Below, in pieces: positions 1 through 7,410 of a stretch of 64,000 nt of DNA. Source of the DNA: an uncultured Clostridia bacterium (GTDB taxonomy: Bacteria > Bacillota > Clostridia > TANB77 > CAG-508). Numbering within the stretch: position 1 is the stretch's first letter; each line of letters opens with the position of its first letter. The translations under genes and the position numbers were made by a program. The stretch lies in contig CAOTKV010000003.1 in assembly GCA_948530865.1 (NCBI GenBank), forward strand, positions 83,859 through 147,858, read 5' to 3'. The notes under the pieces are model-generated. The model was given only the letters and a program-made list of their open reading frames with translations, did not search any database and was not told the origin of the DNA.

Positions 1-1052
1 GCTTCTTTAACTCTTAAACTAACATTTCTATCTAATTCTTTAAATAATCTATCTCTAATATGTCTTGATGTAACAAACTGACCTTCTTTTCCTGCAAATG
101 GTCCATTATTAACACTAAATGTCATAGAAACTGTTGGTTCATCTATATCTACAAATGGTATTTTCTCAGGATGTTCATAATCACAAATTGTATCTCCAAT
201 GTTTATGTCTGCAACACCAGATAATGCAACTATATCTCCTGCATCTGCATGTTCAACTTCAATTCTTTTTAATCCATCATATACATAAAGTTTTGCAACT
301 CTTGCATTTAAAACTTTATCTTCTGATTTACAGATTGCAACTGGCATGTTTAAATCTATTGCTCCTCTTTCTACTCTACCAATAGAAATTCTACCAATAT
401 AATCATCATAATCTATATTAGAAACTAGCATTTGCATAGTGCCATCCATATCACATGCAGGTGCTTCAATTTCATTTATTATTGTTTCAAATAAACATTC
501 TAAGTTTTCACCTGGTTTATCTAAATCTAAAGTAGCTGTACCTTGTTTTCCTGAAGCATATACAACTGGAAATTCTAATTGATCATCATCAGCTCCAAGT
601 TCAATAAATAAATCTAAAACACTATCAACAACTTTTAGTGGTTGTGCTCCTGGTCTATCAATCTTATTTATAACAACTATTGGTTTTAATTTTAATGCTA
701 AGGATTTTTTCAAAACCTCTCTTGTTTGAGGCATTGCACCTTCAAAAGCATCTACTAATAAAACAACACCATCAACCATTTTTAAAACACGTTCTACTTC
801 TCCACCAAAATCTGCGTGTCCTGGTGTATCTACTATATTAATTTTAATATCTTTATAATGAACTGCTGTATTTTTTGAAAGAATTGTAATTCCTCTTTCT
901 TTTTCTAAATCATTAGAGTCCATAACTCTTTCTGCAACTTGTTCATTTGCTCTAAAAATACCGCTTTGTCTAAGCATAGCATCTACTAAAGTTGTTTTTC
1001 CATGATCAACGTGTGCAATTATTGCTACATTTCTAATTTTTTGGTTATTCAT
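1..1052 (-). CDS. typA: Ribosome-associated GTPase TypA/BipA, partial (C-terminal part outside window)
   Basis: Translation GTPase of the EF-G-like family that binds the ribosome under stress and helps 50S assembly. About 350 of the usual ~600 residues are present. The N-terminus [20 protein letters not shown] contains the P-loop (AHVDHGKT); further on are RGITI (switch I), [14 protein letters not shown] (G3) and NKIDRPGA (G4), followed by the start of the EF-Tu-like domain II. The start ATG at 1052 has an AGAGGGG ribosome binding site nine bases upstream. The reading frame runs off the left edge with no stop. The only CGG triplet here spans two codons (AGC GGT), so it is not in frame. The family call is secure. 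Confidence 0.96.
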   Translation of the reverse strand, partial: MNNQKIRNVAIIAHVDHGKTTLVDAMLRQSGIFRANEQVAERVMDSNDLEKERGITILSKNTAVHYKDIKINIVDTPGHADFGGEVERVLKMVDGVVLLVDAFEGAMPQTREVLKKSLALKLKPIVVINKIDRPGAQPLKVVDSVLDLFIELGADDDQLEFPVVYASGKQGTATLDLDKPGENLECLFETIINEIEAPACDMDGTMQMLVSNIDYDDYIGRISIGRVERGAIDLNMPVAICKSEDKVLNARVAKLYVYDGLKRIEVEHADAGDIVALSGVADINIGDTICDYEHPEKIPFVDIDEPTVSMTFSVNNGPFAGKEGQFVTSRHIRDRLFKELDRNVSLRVKE

Positions 1053-1165
1053 TTTTATTTACCCCTCTTATTCAAAGATTTACATAACATTTTCTTTTAT
1101 AACCATAATATTATATATCTATAGTTGTATTTTGTCAATGATTGTACGAATTTATTTTTATTAAC

Positions 1166-1199
1166 TAAAAACGCCCCACCATCATTCGATGGCGGAGCG
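1166..1199 (-). terminator. Rho-independent terminator of the Bax-inhibitor-like gene
   Basis: Read on the minus strand, a 12-bp GC-rich stem (CGCTCCGCCATC with GATGGTGGGGCG, including G-U pairs) with a four-base loop is followed by TTTTTAG. It sits 13 bases after the stop of the gene ending at 1212. Its GC content is far above the local background, like the gene it serves. Confidence 0.85.
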
Positions 1200-1211
1200 C
1201 AGAGACTACGA

Positions 1212-1901
1212 TTATTTGGATGATTTACTACTTCCTCCTCTTCCAAGCAATCTTACGAATATGTTAATCATATCCAAGTACAATCCAGCACAGCTATCCA
1301 CAGCATTCTCAAAAGTTTTCCTTTTCTTCTGAGCAAGTGCCCAATCATAGCCAACATACCCACAAAACAGAATCACAATGGCAAAATCCCAAAGTGTCGG
1401 AATGTGAATACCAAACAGCAACATGATACATTCAATGATAATTGCAGCTGTCAAACAAATAAACAGCGTTTTGCCCATAGACAAAAACACATCAGGTTTG
1501 ACGGTAGAAAAACCAATCATAAGCAAAGTCACAATTACCGTGATTACACATGCATTCAGAATTGACACGTTACTAAACTGTGGTACGCTGATGGCAAGCA
1601 AAGTTCCTACTGCAAATACAATGAGGTGATACCCCAAAAGTGTGAGCCCGATTCCATTTTTCATATGACAGATGACAATTCCAGCAATTGCCACCACGAA
1701 ATATGCAATAATGAAAATAATCGGGCTCGATTCATACAAGCCAGTAAAAAATTCGCTAGTACAGGCACACATCACCGCATTGATGATGAATCCCCACAGC
1801 AAAACAAATCCAATACTCAGATTGTATGCCCGTGCCGACATTTGTTCACGTTCTGAATAAGCCTTGTGTGAACTGTAGTTACTTGTGTAGTTCTCTCTCA
1901 T
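1212..1901 (-). CDS. Bax inhibitor-1 (BI-1/YccA-like) family membrane protein, probably imported
   Basis: Six to seven hydrophobic segments fill the protein (about 229 residues). The end has the BI-1 family layout: GYVGYDWALAQ, then a charged stretch and LYLDMINIFVRLLG. The BI-1 family comprises membrane proteins with Ca2+-leak or protease-modulating roles; the bacterial function is unsettled. I place the start at 1901 (MRENYT) because AGGAGG lies six bases before it; the upstream ATG at 1919 would put that site inside the gene. Codon use is GC-richer than in the neighbours and includes one in-frame CGG (1830-1832), a codon native genes here avoid. It is a single-gene unit with its own promoter (1965-1993) and terminator (1166-1199). 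Recent acquisition is inferred. Confidence 0.75.
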   Translation of the reverse strand: MRENYTSNYSSHKAYSEREQMSARAYNLSIGFVLLWGFIINAVMCACTSEFFTGLYESSPIIFIIAYFVVAIAGIVICHMKNGIGLTLLGYHLIVFAVGTLLAISVPQFSNVSILNACVITVIVTLLMIGFSTVKPDVFLSMGKTLFICLTAAIIIECIMLLFGIHIPTLWDFAIVILFCGYVGYDWALAQKKRKTFENAVDSCAGLYLDMINIFVRLLGRGGSSKSSK

Positions 1902-1937
1902 AAAAGTTCCTCCTGTCATACTATAAATGTTGTTTTA

Positions 1938-1952
1938 GTGAGAATATCTCAC
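1938..1952. promoter_or_regulatory. 15-bp perfect dyad, operator-like
   Basis: GTGAGA-ATA-TCTCAC is a perfect inverted repeat. It lies just downstream of the promoter at 1965-1993, inside the predicted 5' untranslated region of the Bax-inhibitor-like gene, where a repressor could block transcription. No regulator is encoded next to it. The symmetry is observed; the function is inferred. Confidence 0.4.
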
Positions 1953-1964
1953 AGTTACTTTGCT

Positions 1965-1993
1965 ATTATAGCATATATTTATATACTATACAA
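1965..1993 (-). promoter_or_regulatory. SigA-type promoter of the Bax-inhibitor-like gene
   Basis: On the minus strand TTGTAT and TATAAT are separated by exactly 17 bases, about 63 bases upstream of the start codon at 1901. The -10 is a perfect consensus match. Confidence 0.65.
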
Positions 1994-2083
1994 TATTATT
2001 GACATAATTTCCCTATACTATACTAGCTGTGTAACTCGTTAATGTTCTTTACTTGTCAAAGAATGAATATGAGAGGATAAACT

Positions 2084-2662
2084 ATGAAAACAATGCAGAA
2101 CAAAGTAACTAACAACAAAGCAATCGAAAAAGATATCACAAAACCATCTTTTCCGATTGTCACAGAAACAGTTTTCTTTTATGGAAAATGTACACAATTT
2201 TGTAACTATGAATTAGGAGTCACTGGCAAATTTCAGGCAGATTCTGGCAAGCTTGAAGTAAAATTTCCTTTCAAAAAAGGTGAATATCTTTCTTTTGTAG
2301 AGCTTTTCAGAAGAAGACAAATCGCATTTGTGAAACAACCTAATAAAAATTGCCCTTTACCAATTAACGATCCAAACTGGCATAAAAAACAGATCAATTC
2401 AAATAAAGACATTCCATCTGTTTGTCAGGATCTTTGTCATTATGATGAAGAAAATGAATACTTAACAATCTCAATGTCTATTGGCAATGACTATGCTCTG
2501 GATTATGGAACATACATTAAAACCAGAGCCTTTCTTGTTATATTTCTTTACTTGATAAAAGTAATATTTGTTCTTTTAATAAATTACTTACTTTATCTTC
2601 ATCTTCTTTTTCAACTTTTTTATTTGCAAATTCTGATAAATCTAATGGTTTTCCATATATAA
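2084..2662 (+). CDS. Hypothetical protein, apparently 3'-truncated; tail runs antisense into plsC
   Basis: I do not recognise the family. The first ~150 residues look like a soluble protein with several Cys and charged residues (FFYGKCTQFCNYELG, QDLCHYDEENEYL). From about 2531 the composition switches to a Leu/Ile/Phe-rich tail that is simply the antisense of the last 125 bases of plsC. The gene therefore seems to have lost its 3' end at a junction near 2530, with a chance stop at 2662. The start ATG follows GAGAGGATAAACT. The body is less AT-rich than native genes and next to the Bax-inhibitor cassette, so it may belong to the same imported segment. Probably a remnant rather than a working gene. 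Confidence 0.45.
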   Translation: MKTMQNKVTNNKAIEKDITKPSFPIVTETVFFYGKCTQFCNYELGVTGKFQADSGKLEVKFPFKKGEYLSFVELFRRRQIAFVKQPNKNCPLPINDPNWHKKQINSNKDIPSVCQDLCHYDEENEYLTISMSIGNDYALDYGTYIKTRAFLVIFLYLIKVIFVLLINYLLYLHLLFQLFYLQILINLMVFHI

Positions 2663-3149
2663 TTGCATTTTTTGTAAATGGCTTTGCAGGTCCTACAATT
2701 CCTATTGGAACTATTTGAGCTCCTGTTTTTAATGCCATATATGAAGCACCATTTTTTATAGCTCCTTCATTTTTTTCAAATCCATTTCTTGTTCCTTCAG
2801 GGAAAAGACCAATGCATCCTCCATTTTTTAAAGTTTTTAATGCTGTTTTTAAAGATGATATATCTTTTGAATCTCTTTTTACATAAATCCCTTCAAAAAG
2901 AACTCCTAATAATGCAAATAATGGATTTTTCTTCAATTCTTCCTTTGCCATAAATCTCATATGTCTTCCTGCAGTTGCAACAATTAATGGTGGATCTAAA
3001 TAAGTTCTATGATTTCCACAAAATATTACTGAACCTTCTAATGGTACATTTTCTTTTCCCATTATTTTTACTCTATATACGATTTTGCAATATGTATATA
3101 TGCAACCTCTTACAAATACTCTTCCTATCTTTTTTAAAAACTCTTTCAT
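2538..3149 (-). CDS. plsC: 1-acyl-sn-glycerol-3-phosphate acyltransferase
   Basis: Membrane-associated acyltransferase that converts lysophosphatidic acid to phosphatidic acid in phospholipid synthesis. It shows the HX4D motif (NHRTYLD, ~residue 47), the acyl-acceptor motif FPEGTRNG (~116) and the later VPIGIVGPAKP block, in a protein of 203 residues, the usual length. An N-terminal hydrophobic patch fits monotopic membrane binding. Its ATG overlaps the stop of cmk by one base (TAATG), so the two are translationally coupled. cmk-plsC pairing is common in Clostridia. Confidence 0.9.
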   Translation of the reverse strand: MKEFLKKIGRVFVRGCIYTYCKIVYRVKIMGKENVPLEGSVIFCGNHRTYLDPPLIVATAGRHMRFMAKEELKKNPLFALLGVLFEGIYVKRDSKDISSLKTALKTLKNGGCIGLFPEGTRNGFEKNEGAIKNGASYMALKTGAQIVPIGIVGPAKPFTKNAIIYGKPLDLSEFANKKVEKEDEDKVSNLLKEQILLLSSKEI

Positions 3150-3823
3150 TATTCTCCTTTTCCTTTTGATTTTACTATTTCCACAATTTTATCTACTACT
3201 TCTTCAATAGTCATATTAGTAGAATCTACATATACAGCATCGTCTGCTTGTTTTAATGGAGCTACTGGGCTTGTTTTATCATTATTATCTCTAAATTTTA
3301 TATTTTCTAAAATTTCTTCATAACTGATTTTAATGCCTTTTTCTTCATTTTGTTTCATTCTACGATTTGCTCTTTCTTCTGCACTAGCATCTAAATATAT
3401 TTTTACATCTGCATTTGGAAATACATTTGTACCAATATCTCTTCCTTCCATTATTATATTAGAATTTTTTCCCATCTCTCTTTGAAGTTCTACCATACGC
3501 TCTCTTACTATAACTATATGTGAAACTTGAGAAACAATTTCATTTACTTCTTTTTCTCTTATTAACCCTGAAACATCTTCTCCATTAAGAAAAAATTTAT
3601 CTACATCATCAATTTTATTTTGCTCAATTTTTATGTTTTTTAGCATTTCTGCAATTTTTTCGGTTTCATCTAATTTAATATTATTTCTTATCATGTAAAG
3701 ACTTGCACATCTATACATTGCACCTGTATCTATATTTATTAAATCTAGTTTTTTTCCTGCTAATTTTGTTATTGTGCCTTTCCCACTTCCAGCTGGTCCA
3801 TCTATTGCTACTATAAATGACAT
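3149..3823 (-). CDS. cmk: Cytidylate kinase
   Basis: Phosphorylates CMP and dCMP to the diphosphates for nucleic acid and CDP-lipid synthesis. The N-terminal P-loop reads IDGPAGSGKGT, followed by INIDTGAMYRCASLY and, in the second half, the GRDIGTNVFPNADVKIYLDA block with the Arg-rich lid ERANRRMKQ. Its 224 residues match the family. It is followed by plsC with a one-base overlap and preceded by the P-loop/Asp23 gene in the same direction. Confidence 0.95.
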   Translation of the reverse strand: MSFIVAIDGPAGSGKGTITKLAGKKLDLINIDTGAMYRCASLYMIRNNIKLDETEKIAEMLKNIKIEQNKIDDVDKFFLNGEDVSGLIREKEVNEIVSQVSHIVIVRERMVELQREMGKNSNIIMEGRDIGTNVFPNADVKIYLDASAEERANRRMKQNEEKGIKISYEEILENIKFRDNNDKTSPVAPLKQADDAVYVDSTNMTIEEVVDKIVEIVKSKGKGE

Positions 3824-3847
3824 TTTTATTTCTCCTTTTATTTAAAA

Positions 3848-4714
3848 CTATTTAGAGTTTTTATTATCTTTATTATAATTTACACCTTTTACAATAATTT
3901 CCATACTAAGCACATTCATAGCTGTTAAATTTTCAATCTCTCTTATTATTTTCTTCTTTAATAAAAGCATTGTTTCATTAATATTATATCCAAATTCTAT
4001 TATAACTTCTATATAAATATAAATTCCATCATTAAAACCTTCGTGTTTTTTTACTATAGTTCTATATATTTTATTTACGCCTTTAGTTTTGTCTGCAACA
4101 CAATCTATAATTTGTTTAAATACTGTATCTGAAATTTTAAAATTTCCCATATAACTAAATGTAGGTCTTATAATTGATTTTTCAGAAACATATGGCACAT
4201 TCCCTTTTCCAGTTGATTTAAATATTTGAAGTGGATCTAATAAATAACCTGAAAAATCTTTTTTTATTGCAAATGTTGGAACTGGTATAACATGTTTTCC
4301 TTGAGTAACTCTCACATTTCTAGCAGTTGCCATTTCTTCTTCAGTTGCAACATCTGTTATATATATAGTTTCAGAAACTGGTGGAAATCCAAGATTACTT
4401 GCTATTCTACTTACCATTTCATCTGAAGTTCCAAGTATTAAGATACTTTCAGGCTTCTTCTTTTTTATTACTGTTTGTATTTCCTTTTTTCTATCTTCAT
4501 TTTGAAATAATGCATTTCTTACAGTTTCAATTTTAGTTGGAGCCTTTTTGGCAGAAATTCCAGCTAATACTTCATTTCCACTAATTAAAAGTCCATCATC
4601 TATTATATAATTGATTCCTCTTTCATTGGCAACCATTTGAGCTCTATAACTTTTTCCTGTTCCAGAAGGTCCAACAAAAGCATATACTTTCATTTTATGT
4701 GTATCAAATAGCAT
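3848..4714 (-). CDS. P-loop ATPase-like protein with C-terminal Asp23/Gls24 domain
   Basis: The N-terminus carries a clear Walker A (VGPSGTGKS, residues ~14-22). The middle resembles a small nucleotide-binding domain (ESILILGTSDEMVSRIA). The last ~100 residues (from about FSYMGNFKISDTVFKQI) read as an Asp23/Gls24-type domain like those in envelope-stress proteins. The start at 4714 has GGAGA six bases upstream, better than the internal Met8. It sits upstream of cmk-plsC. The substrate is unknown; coupling of nucleotide binding to an envelope domain is inferred. Membrane segments are absent, so it is probably cytosolic. Confidence 0.7.
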   Translation of the reverse strand: MLFDTHKMKVYAFVGPSGTGKSYRAQMVANERGINYIIDDGLLISGNEVLAGISAKKAPTKIETVRNALFQNEDRKKEIQTVIKKKKPESILILGTSDEMVSRIASNLGFPPVSETIYITDVATEEEMATARNVRVTQGKHVIPVPTFAIKKDFSGYLLDPLQIFKSTGKGNVPYVSEKSIIRPTFSYMGNFKISDTVFKQIIDCVADKTKGVNKIYRTIVKKHEGFNDGIYIYIEVIIEFGYNINETMLLLKKKIIREIENLTAMNVLSMEIIVKGVNYNKDNKNSK

Positions 4715-4787
4715 AATTATCTCCTACAAAATTTCTTTGTTTGTTATTATATCAAATAAAGAAAAAAAAGTCTAGTAAACAATTATA

Positions 4788-4828
4788 AACGTAAAGAAAT
4801 CCCCAGAAACCATACATGGCTTCTGGGG
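4788..4828 (-). terminator. Rho-independent terminator of the phospholipase-like gene
   Basis: On the minus strand CCCCAGAA and TTCTGGGG form a perfect 8-bp stem, extended by CCAT/ATGG, followed by ATTTCTTTA. It follows the stop at 4864 and ends the imported cassette. Like the first cassette's terminator it is unusually GC-rich for this region. Confidence 0.85.
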
Positions 4829-4863
4829 AAAAGTTCAATATATTTATTTATGCTCTAATACTA

Positions 4864-5550
4864 TTACTCTTTCCGAAGCAGTGGAGCAATAACACCAGCA
4901 ACATTCCTGAAGTCTGTGGTAAGCGGATTAAACTTTCGAAGTGCAGTAATCGCTTTAAAAACCTTCTGCGGTTCCACATATACAAATTTTCCACCTTCAA
5001 TAAACTTTACAACTCCGAGTTCAACAACTTCAGGCGAAAGAACAACATTAGGATAAGCATCACGCACACGTGCATTCAATCTATCCCAGTCATCGTGCAG
5101 TTTCTGAGTTTCAGTCTTTCTCAGCTCATCAATATCCACAGTTCCATTATTTTGCTCGATAACAGCTTTGAATTTTTCATCAATATCGAGCAAACTGTAT
5201 ACCAGCAAATCTGTAAGTAAATGCCAAAAGTATCCTTTGTAAAAAGCATTTGTCCTATCTTCTTTAGACAAATCTTTCCAAAATTCCCATACTCCTGGCT
5301 GACTGCTTGCACCATAATGCAAGCCTTCAAGACTACCAATTTTCTCTTTCTGTCCAATCCGAGTTACAAGAACATCGTACTCTGGCATTTCAGGTGTTTT
5401 CATAGAATTATACTTTTCAAGTGCACCATCTTCTCCATACATTTTGTAATGTTTTTTCAAAATATCTGGTGCTTCTACACCACGTAGAAAAGTTAAATTC
5501 TCCCGAGCTTCAGGTCGACATGCTGCATAATGAATGTAGTATCCAGGCAT
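4864..5550 (-). CDS. Zinc-dependent phospholipase C-like protein, probably imported
   Basis: The start MPGYYIHY followed by FLRGVEAPDI and, later, GLHYG and GYFWHLLTDLLVY matches the His/Asp pattern of bacterial zinc-dependent phospholipase C-like proteins (PF00882-type). No signal peptide is visible, so it is probably cytosolic and its substrate is uncertain. I chose the start at 5550: AAAGGAG is eight bases upstream, whereas the earlier ATG at 5574 would place that site inside the coding region. GC content and codon use differ from neighbours, with three in-frame CGG Arg codons (4873-4875, 5359-5361, 5503-5505). It has its own promoter (5618-5646) and terminator, so it looks like a transferred stand-alone cassette. 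Confidence 0.65.
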   Translation of the reverse strand: MPGYYIHYAACRPEARENLTFLRGVEAPDILKKHYKMYGEDGALEKYNSMKTPEMPEYDVLVTRIGQKEKIGSLEGLHYGASSQPGVWEFWKDLSKEDRTNAFYKGYFWHLLTDLLVYSLLDIDEKFKAVIEQNNGTVDIDELRKTETQKLHDDWDRLNARVRDAYPNVVLSPEVVELGVVKFIEGGKFVYVEPQKVFKAITALRKFNPLTTDFRNVAGVIAPLLRKE

Positions 5551-5617
5551 ATATATTCTCCTTTCTTTACACACGCACTAACTAAAAAGTAGTGCTAACA
5601 ACATTTACAACGCAAGT

Positions 5618-5646
5618 AGTATAACAGCATTTTTTTTCATTGTCAA
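5618..5646 (-). promoter_or_regulatory. SigA-type promoter of the phospholipase-like gene
   Basis: On the minus strand a perfect TTGACA is separated by 17 bases from TATACT, about 68 bases before the start codon at 5550. It is among the best consensus promoters in the window. Confidence 0.75.
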
Positions 5647-5653
5647 CATACTT

Positions 5654-5845
5654 TTAATATTTTATTCTTGCTTCAAATCTCCACTTAGCAAGTCCACTTT
5701 TTATTTTGGTTTGTGACTCTCCAAAATATGTATTTTTTAGAATATAAAATTTTTCTCCACTTCTAAAACTTGTTGTAAAAATAAGTAAAACTAAAAATAC
5801 TAATATTAAAAGTTTTACAATTAACTCTTTTTTATAATTTTTCAT
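5654..5845 (-). CDS. Miniature TasA-like protein (63 residues), remnant or small peptide
   Basis: One N-terminal membrane segment (VKLLILVFLVLLIFTTSF) is followed by KSGLAKWRFEARIKY. That ending resembles the post-signal stretch of the TasA-like protein encoded at 6482-7063 (QKSIARWNFNSK), but the protein stops where the beta-sandwich domain should begin. The ATG overlaps the stop of the signal peptidase gene by four bases (ATGA), so it is translationally coupled. It may be a truncated second SipW substrate or a genuine small secreted peptide. I see no downstream remnant of the missing domain. Confidence 0.6.
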   Translation of the reverse strand: MKNYKKELIVKLLILVFLVLLIFTTSFRSGEKFYILKNTYFGESQTKIKSGLAKWRFEARIKY

Positions 5846-6324
5846 TCTTTCACATCCTTACTTATAAAATAAAAATATATATTTATCACAATAAATAACA
5901 CTATATAAATTACAACTAACGGTTTTAAAATAAATATTATGAAAAAGCCAATTAATTTTGAATGATAAATAACTTTACCTTTTATACTAGATTTTAAAAC
6001 TTCTTCATCATTTATATTATTTGCATCACCTTTTAAAATAAACCCCTTTTCTGTCTCGCCTACAATTCTATGTGTTACAAACGAATTGTCTAAATCTTTA
6101 TATGTAACTATATCATTCTTTTTATAATTCTTATCTTCAGTAATTACTATTAGTTCACCACTCCTTATTTCTGGTTCCATGCTTCCTGATGTAACTATAA
6201 AAAATGATTTTCCAAATATTTTTATCAAATCTTCTTTTAAAATTATTTTTGAGTAAAATATATTAAAACCTATAGTTACTATAAAAATAATTAATATTAT
6301 ACTTATTAAAATTTTTATTTTCAT
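5842..6324 (-). CDS. sipW: Signal peptidase I, SipW (endoplasmic-reticulum) type
   Basis: Membrane serine protease that removes signal peptides from dedicated substrates such as TasA-like matrix proteins. An N-terminal membrane helix is followed by the catalytic block TSGSMEPEIRSGE. The general base is His in FVTHRIVG where bacterial LepB has Lys, which defines the SipW/ER type. KGDANNIND follows, then C-terminal hydrophobic helices. Length (160) fits. It lies downstream of the TasA-like gene 6482-7063 and overlaps the mini-gene by ATGA, making a dedicated secretion operon. The 157-base gap upstream can form alternative hairpins (6347-6406). Confidence 0.88.
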   Translation of the reverse strand: MKIKILISIILIIFIVTIGFNIFYSKIILKEDLIKIFGKSFFIVTSGSMEPEIRSGELIVITEDKNYKKNDIVTYKDLDNSFVTHRIVGETEKGFILKGDANNINDEEVLKSSIKGKVIYHSKLIGFFIIFILKPLVVIYIVLFIVINIYFYFISKDVKE

Positions 6325-6346
6325 TTTCCTCCTTTAGAGGGTAAAA

Positions 6347-6406
6347 CCTTCTGCTAAAAACATATCTCAATTTATTCTTAGCAGAGGGTTTCATAAATCC
6401 CCCTGC
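6347..6406 (-). promoter_or_regulatory. Mutually exclusive hairpins in the sipW leader
   Basis: On the minus strand three segments occur in order: GCAGGGGG, then CCCTCTGCTAA, then TTAGCAGAAGG. The middle one can pair with the first (short hairpin) or with the third (13 pairs with one mismatch when flanking AAA/TTT are included, 20-base loop). This competing arrangement is typical of attenuators and could set the ratio of TasA-like protein to signal peptidase. A short reading frame starting ATG AAA CCC at 6394 after GGGGG overlaps the hairpins. Pairings are seen in the sequence; the regulatory role is inferred. Confidence 0.45.
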
Positions 6407-6481
6407 TTTTAATATATAAAGTTTTATAAGATTTTATTGGCAATAACCATCTTTTGTACTTGTATAGAAAGGTAATTTTGC

Positions 6482-7063
6482 TTATACATTGGCTTGTTTT
6501 CCAATTATTTGGATATTAAAGCCACATTCTAAAGATGAACTTTTATTGTTCAGATTTAAAGTTCCATCTTCGCTATCTATCAATGTCTCATCTGTTTCAT
6601 TAAAAGGCCAATTCCAATGAACTACTACTATTCTTTTTTGATTATTAGCTTCAACAGGAATTATTCCATTTAAATTTTCAACTGCTATTTGAGAAAATGA
6701 ATTTTTTTCTTCTGTTTTTATACTATTTCCTTTTTCATCTTTTGTTTCTGCATAAAATTTCATATTTCTTGGAATATTCATTTCATTTTCTACAATAATT
6801 TGATATTCAACTGGAACCTCAGAATCAGTAGCATCTACTTCAATTTCAAATTGACCACTAGAGCCAGGAGCAATCTTTTCTGTTGATAAATTTACATTTG
6901 CACCTGCATTTTTAGAATTGAAATTCCATCTAGCAATACTCTTTTGAACAGAACCTATGTTTATAGATTTATAATACCTAGCAAATGTATAGCCAGCTAA
7001 AAACATAGTTAGAATTAATGATATACAAATTAATACTCCTATTACTCTTTTATTAATTTTCAT
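6482..7063 (-). CDS. TasA/camelysin-like secreted protein with SipW-type signal peptide
   Basis: A basic start (MKINKRV) and hydrophobic helix end in FLAGYTFARYYKS, the pattern of SipW-dependent signal peptides. The mature part (about 160 residues) opens with SIARWNFN and continues with alternating beta-strand-like sequence (KIAPGSSGQFEIEVDATDSE, VEYQIIVENE), as in TasA-like beta-sandwich proteins that build extracellular fibres. GGAGG lies five bases before the ATG. It is directly upstream of the SipW-type peptidase that should process it. The name TasA-like is from signal peptide and context more than from sequence identity. Confidence 0.7.
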   Translation of the reverse strand: MKINKRVIGVLICISLILTMFLAGYTFARYYKSINIGSVQKSIARWNFNSKNAGANVNLSTEKIAPGSSGQFEIEVDATDSEVPVEYQIIVENEMNIPRNMKFYAETKDEKGNSIKTEEKNSFSQIAVENLNGIIPVEANNQKRIVVVHWNWPFNETDETLIDSEDGTLNLNNKSSSLECGFNIQIIGKQANV

Positions 7064-7362
7064 TAAACCTCCTTTTTTATAAAATTTAAGTTAAATATTA
7101 AAACTGCATAAAAAAAGAGAATATATCTTTATGTTTTTATTTAGGGGCATAAAAAACAAACTATCACTTGAATTTTTTTATTTTTCCGTGCTTGGGGGCG
7201 CAACAAAAAAAGTTTAATTTTAATATTTAATTTTATTTTTTGGAAATCTCTAAATACCAGAACGGTATTTATTTTTTTAGATTATTAAATACAGTTAAAA
7301 TATTTAACTTGTTTGGAATTATAACATCATATTTTTACTTTGTAAATACTTTTTTAAAATTT
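7064..7362. other. Gene-free leader region with GC-rich motif pair
   Basis: No gene is visible. Two related motifs stand out in the AT-rich background: TTAGGGGCAT at 7141-7150 and TTGGGGGCGC at 7192-7201, 51 bases apart and upstream of the TasA-like gene. On that gene's strand they read ATGCCCCTAA and GCGCCCCCAA. I could not match them to a riboswitch class I know. They could be protein sites or parts of a leader RNA. Confidence 0.3.
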
Positions 7363-7404
7363 TTTTCAAAAAATTTAAGAGAATGCATTTTTATGCATTC
7401 TCTT
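7363..7404 (-). terminator. Rho-independent terminator of glgP
   Basis: AGAGAATGCAT and ATGCATTCTCT (7378-7388 and 7393-7403) form a perfect stem with a four-base loop. On the minus strand it is followed by TTAAATTTTTT, just after the glgP stop. Confidence 0.85.
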
Positions 7405-7410
7405 TGCTTT

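Noticed and set aside
134..385. Plus-strand reading frame of 83 residues
   Set aside because: It is antisense to typA, Leu/His-rich without motifs, and typA is clearly real on the other strand.
2531..2662. Hydrophobic C-terminal tail of the gene starting at 2084
   Set aside because: These bases are the antisense of the plsC 3' end; the membrane-like character is a by-product of AT-rich sequence.
1212..5574. Prophage or integrative element around the GC-rich cassettes
   Set aside because: No integrase, transposase, attachment repeat or phage structural gene was found; the cassettes are single genes with promoter and terminator.
7064..7210. Cyclic-di-GMP riboswitch upstream of the TasA-like gene
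   Set aside because: The conserved GGCAAACC and tetraloop-receptor parts are not present; only GC-rich motifs are seen.
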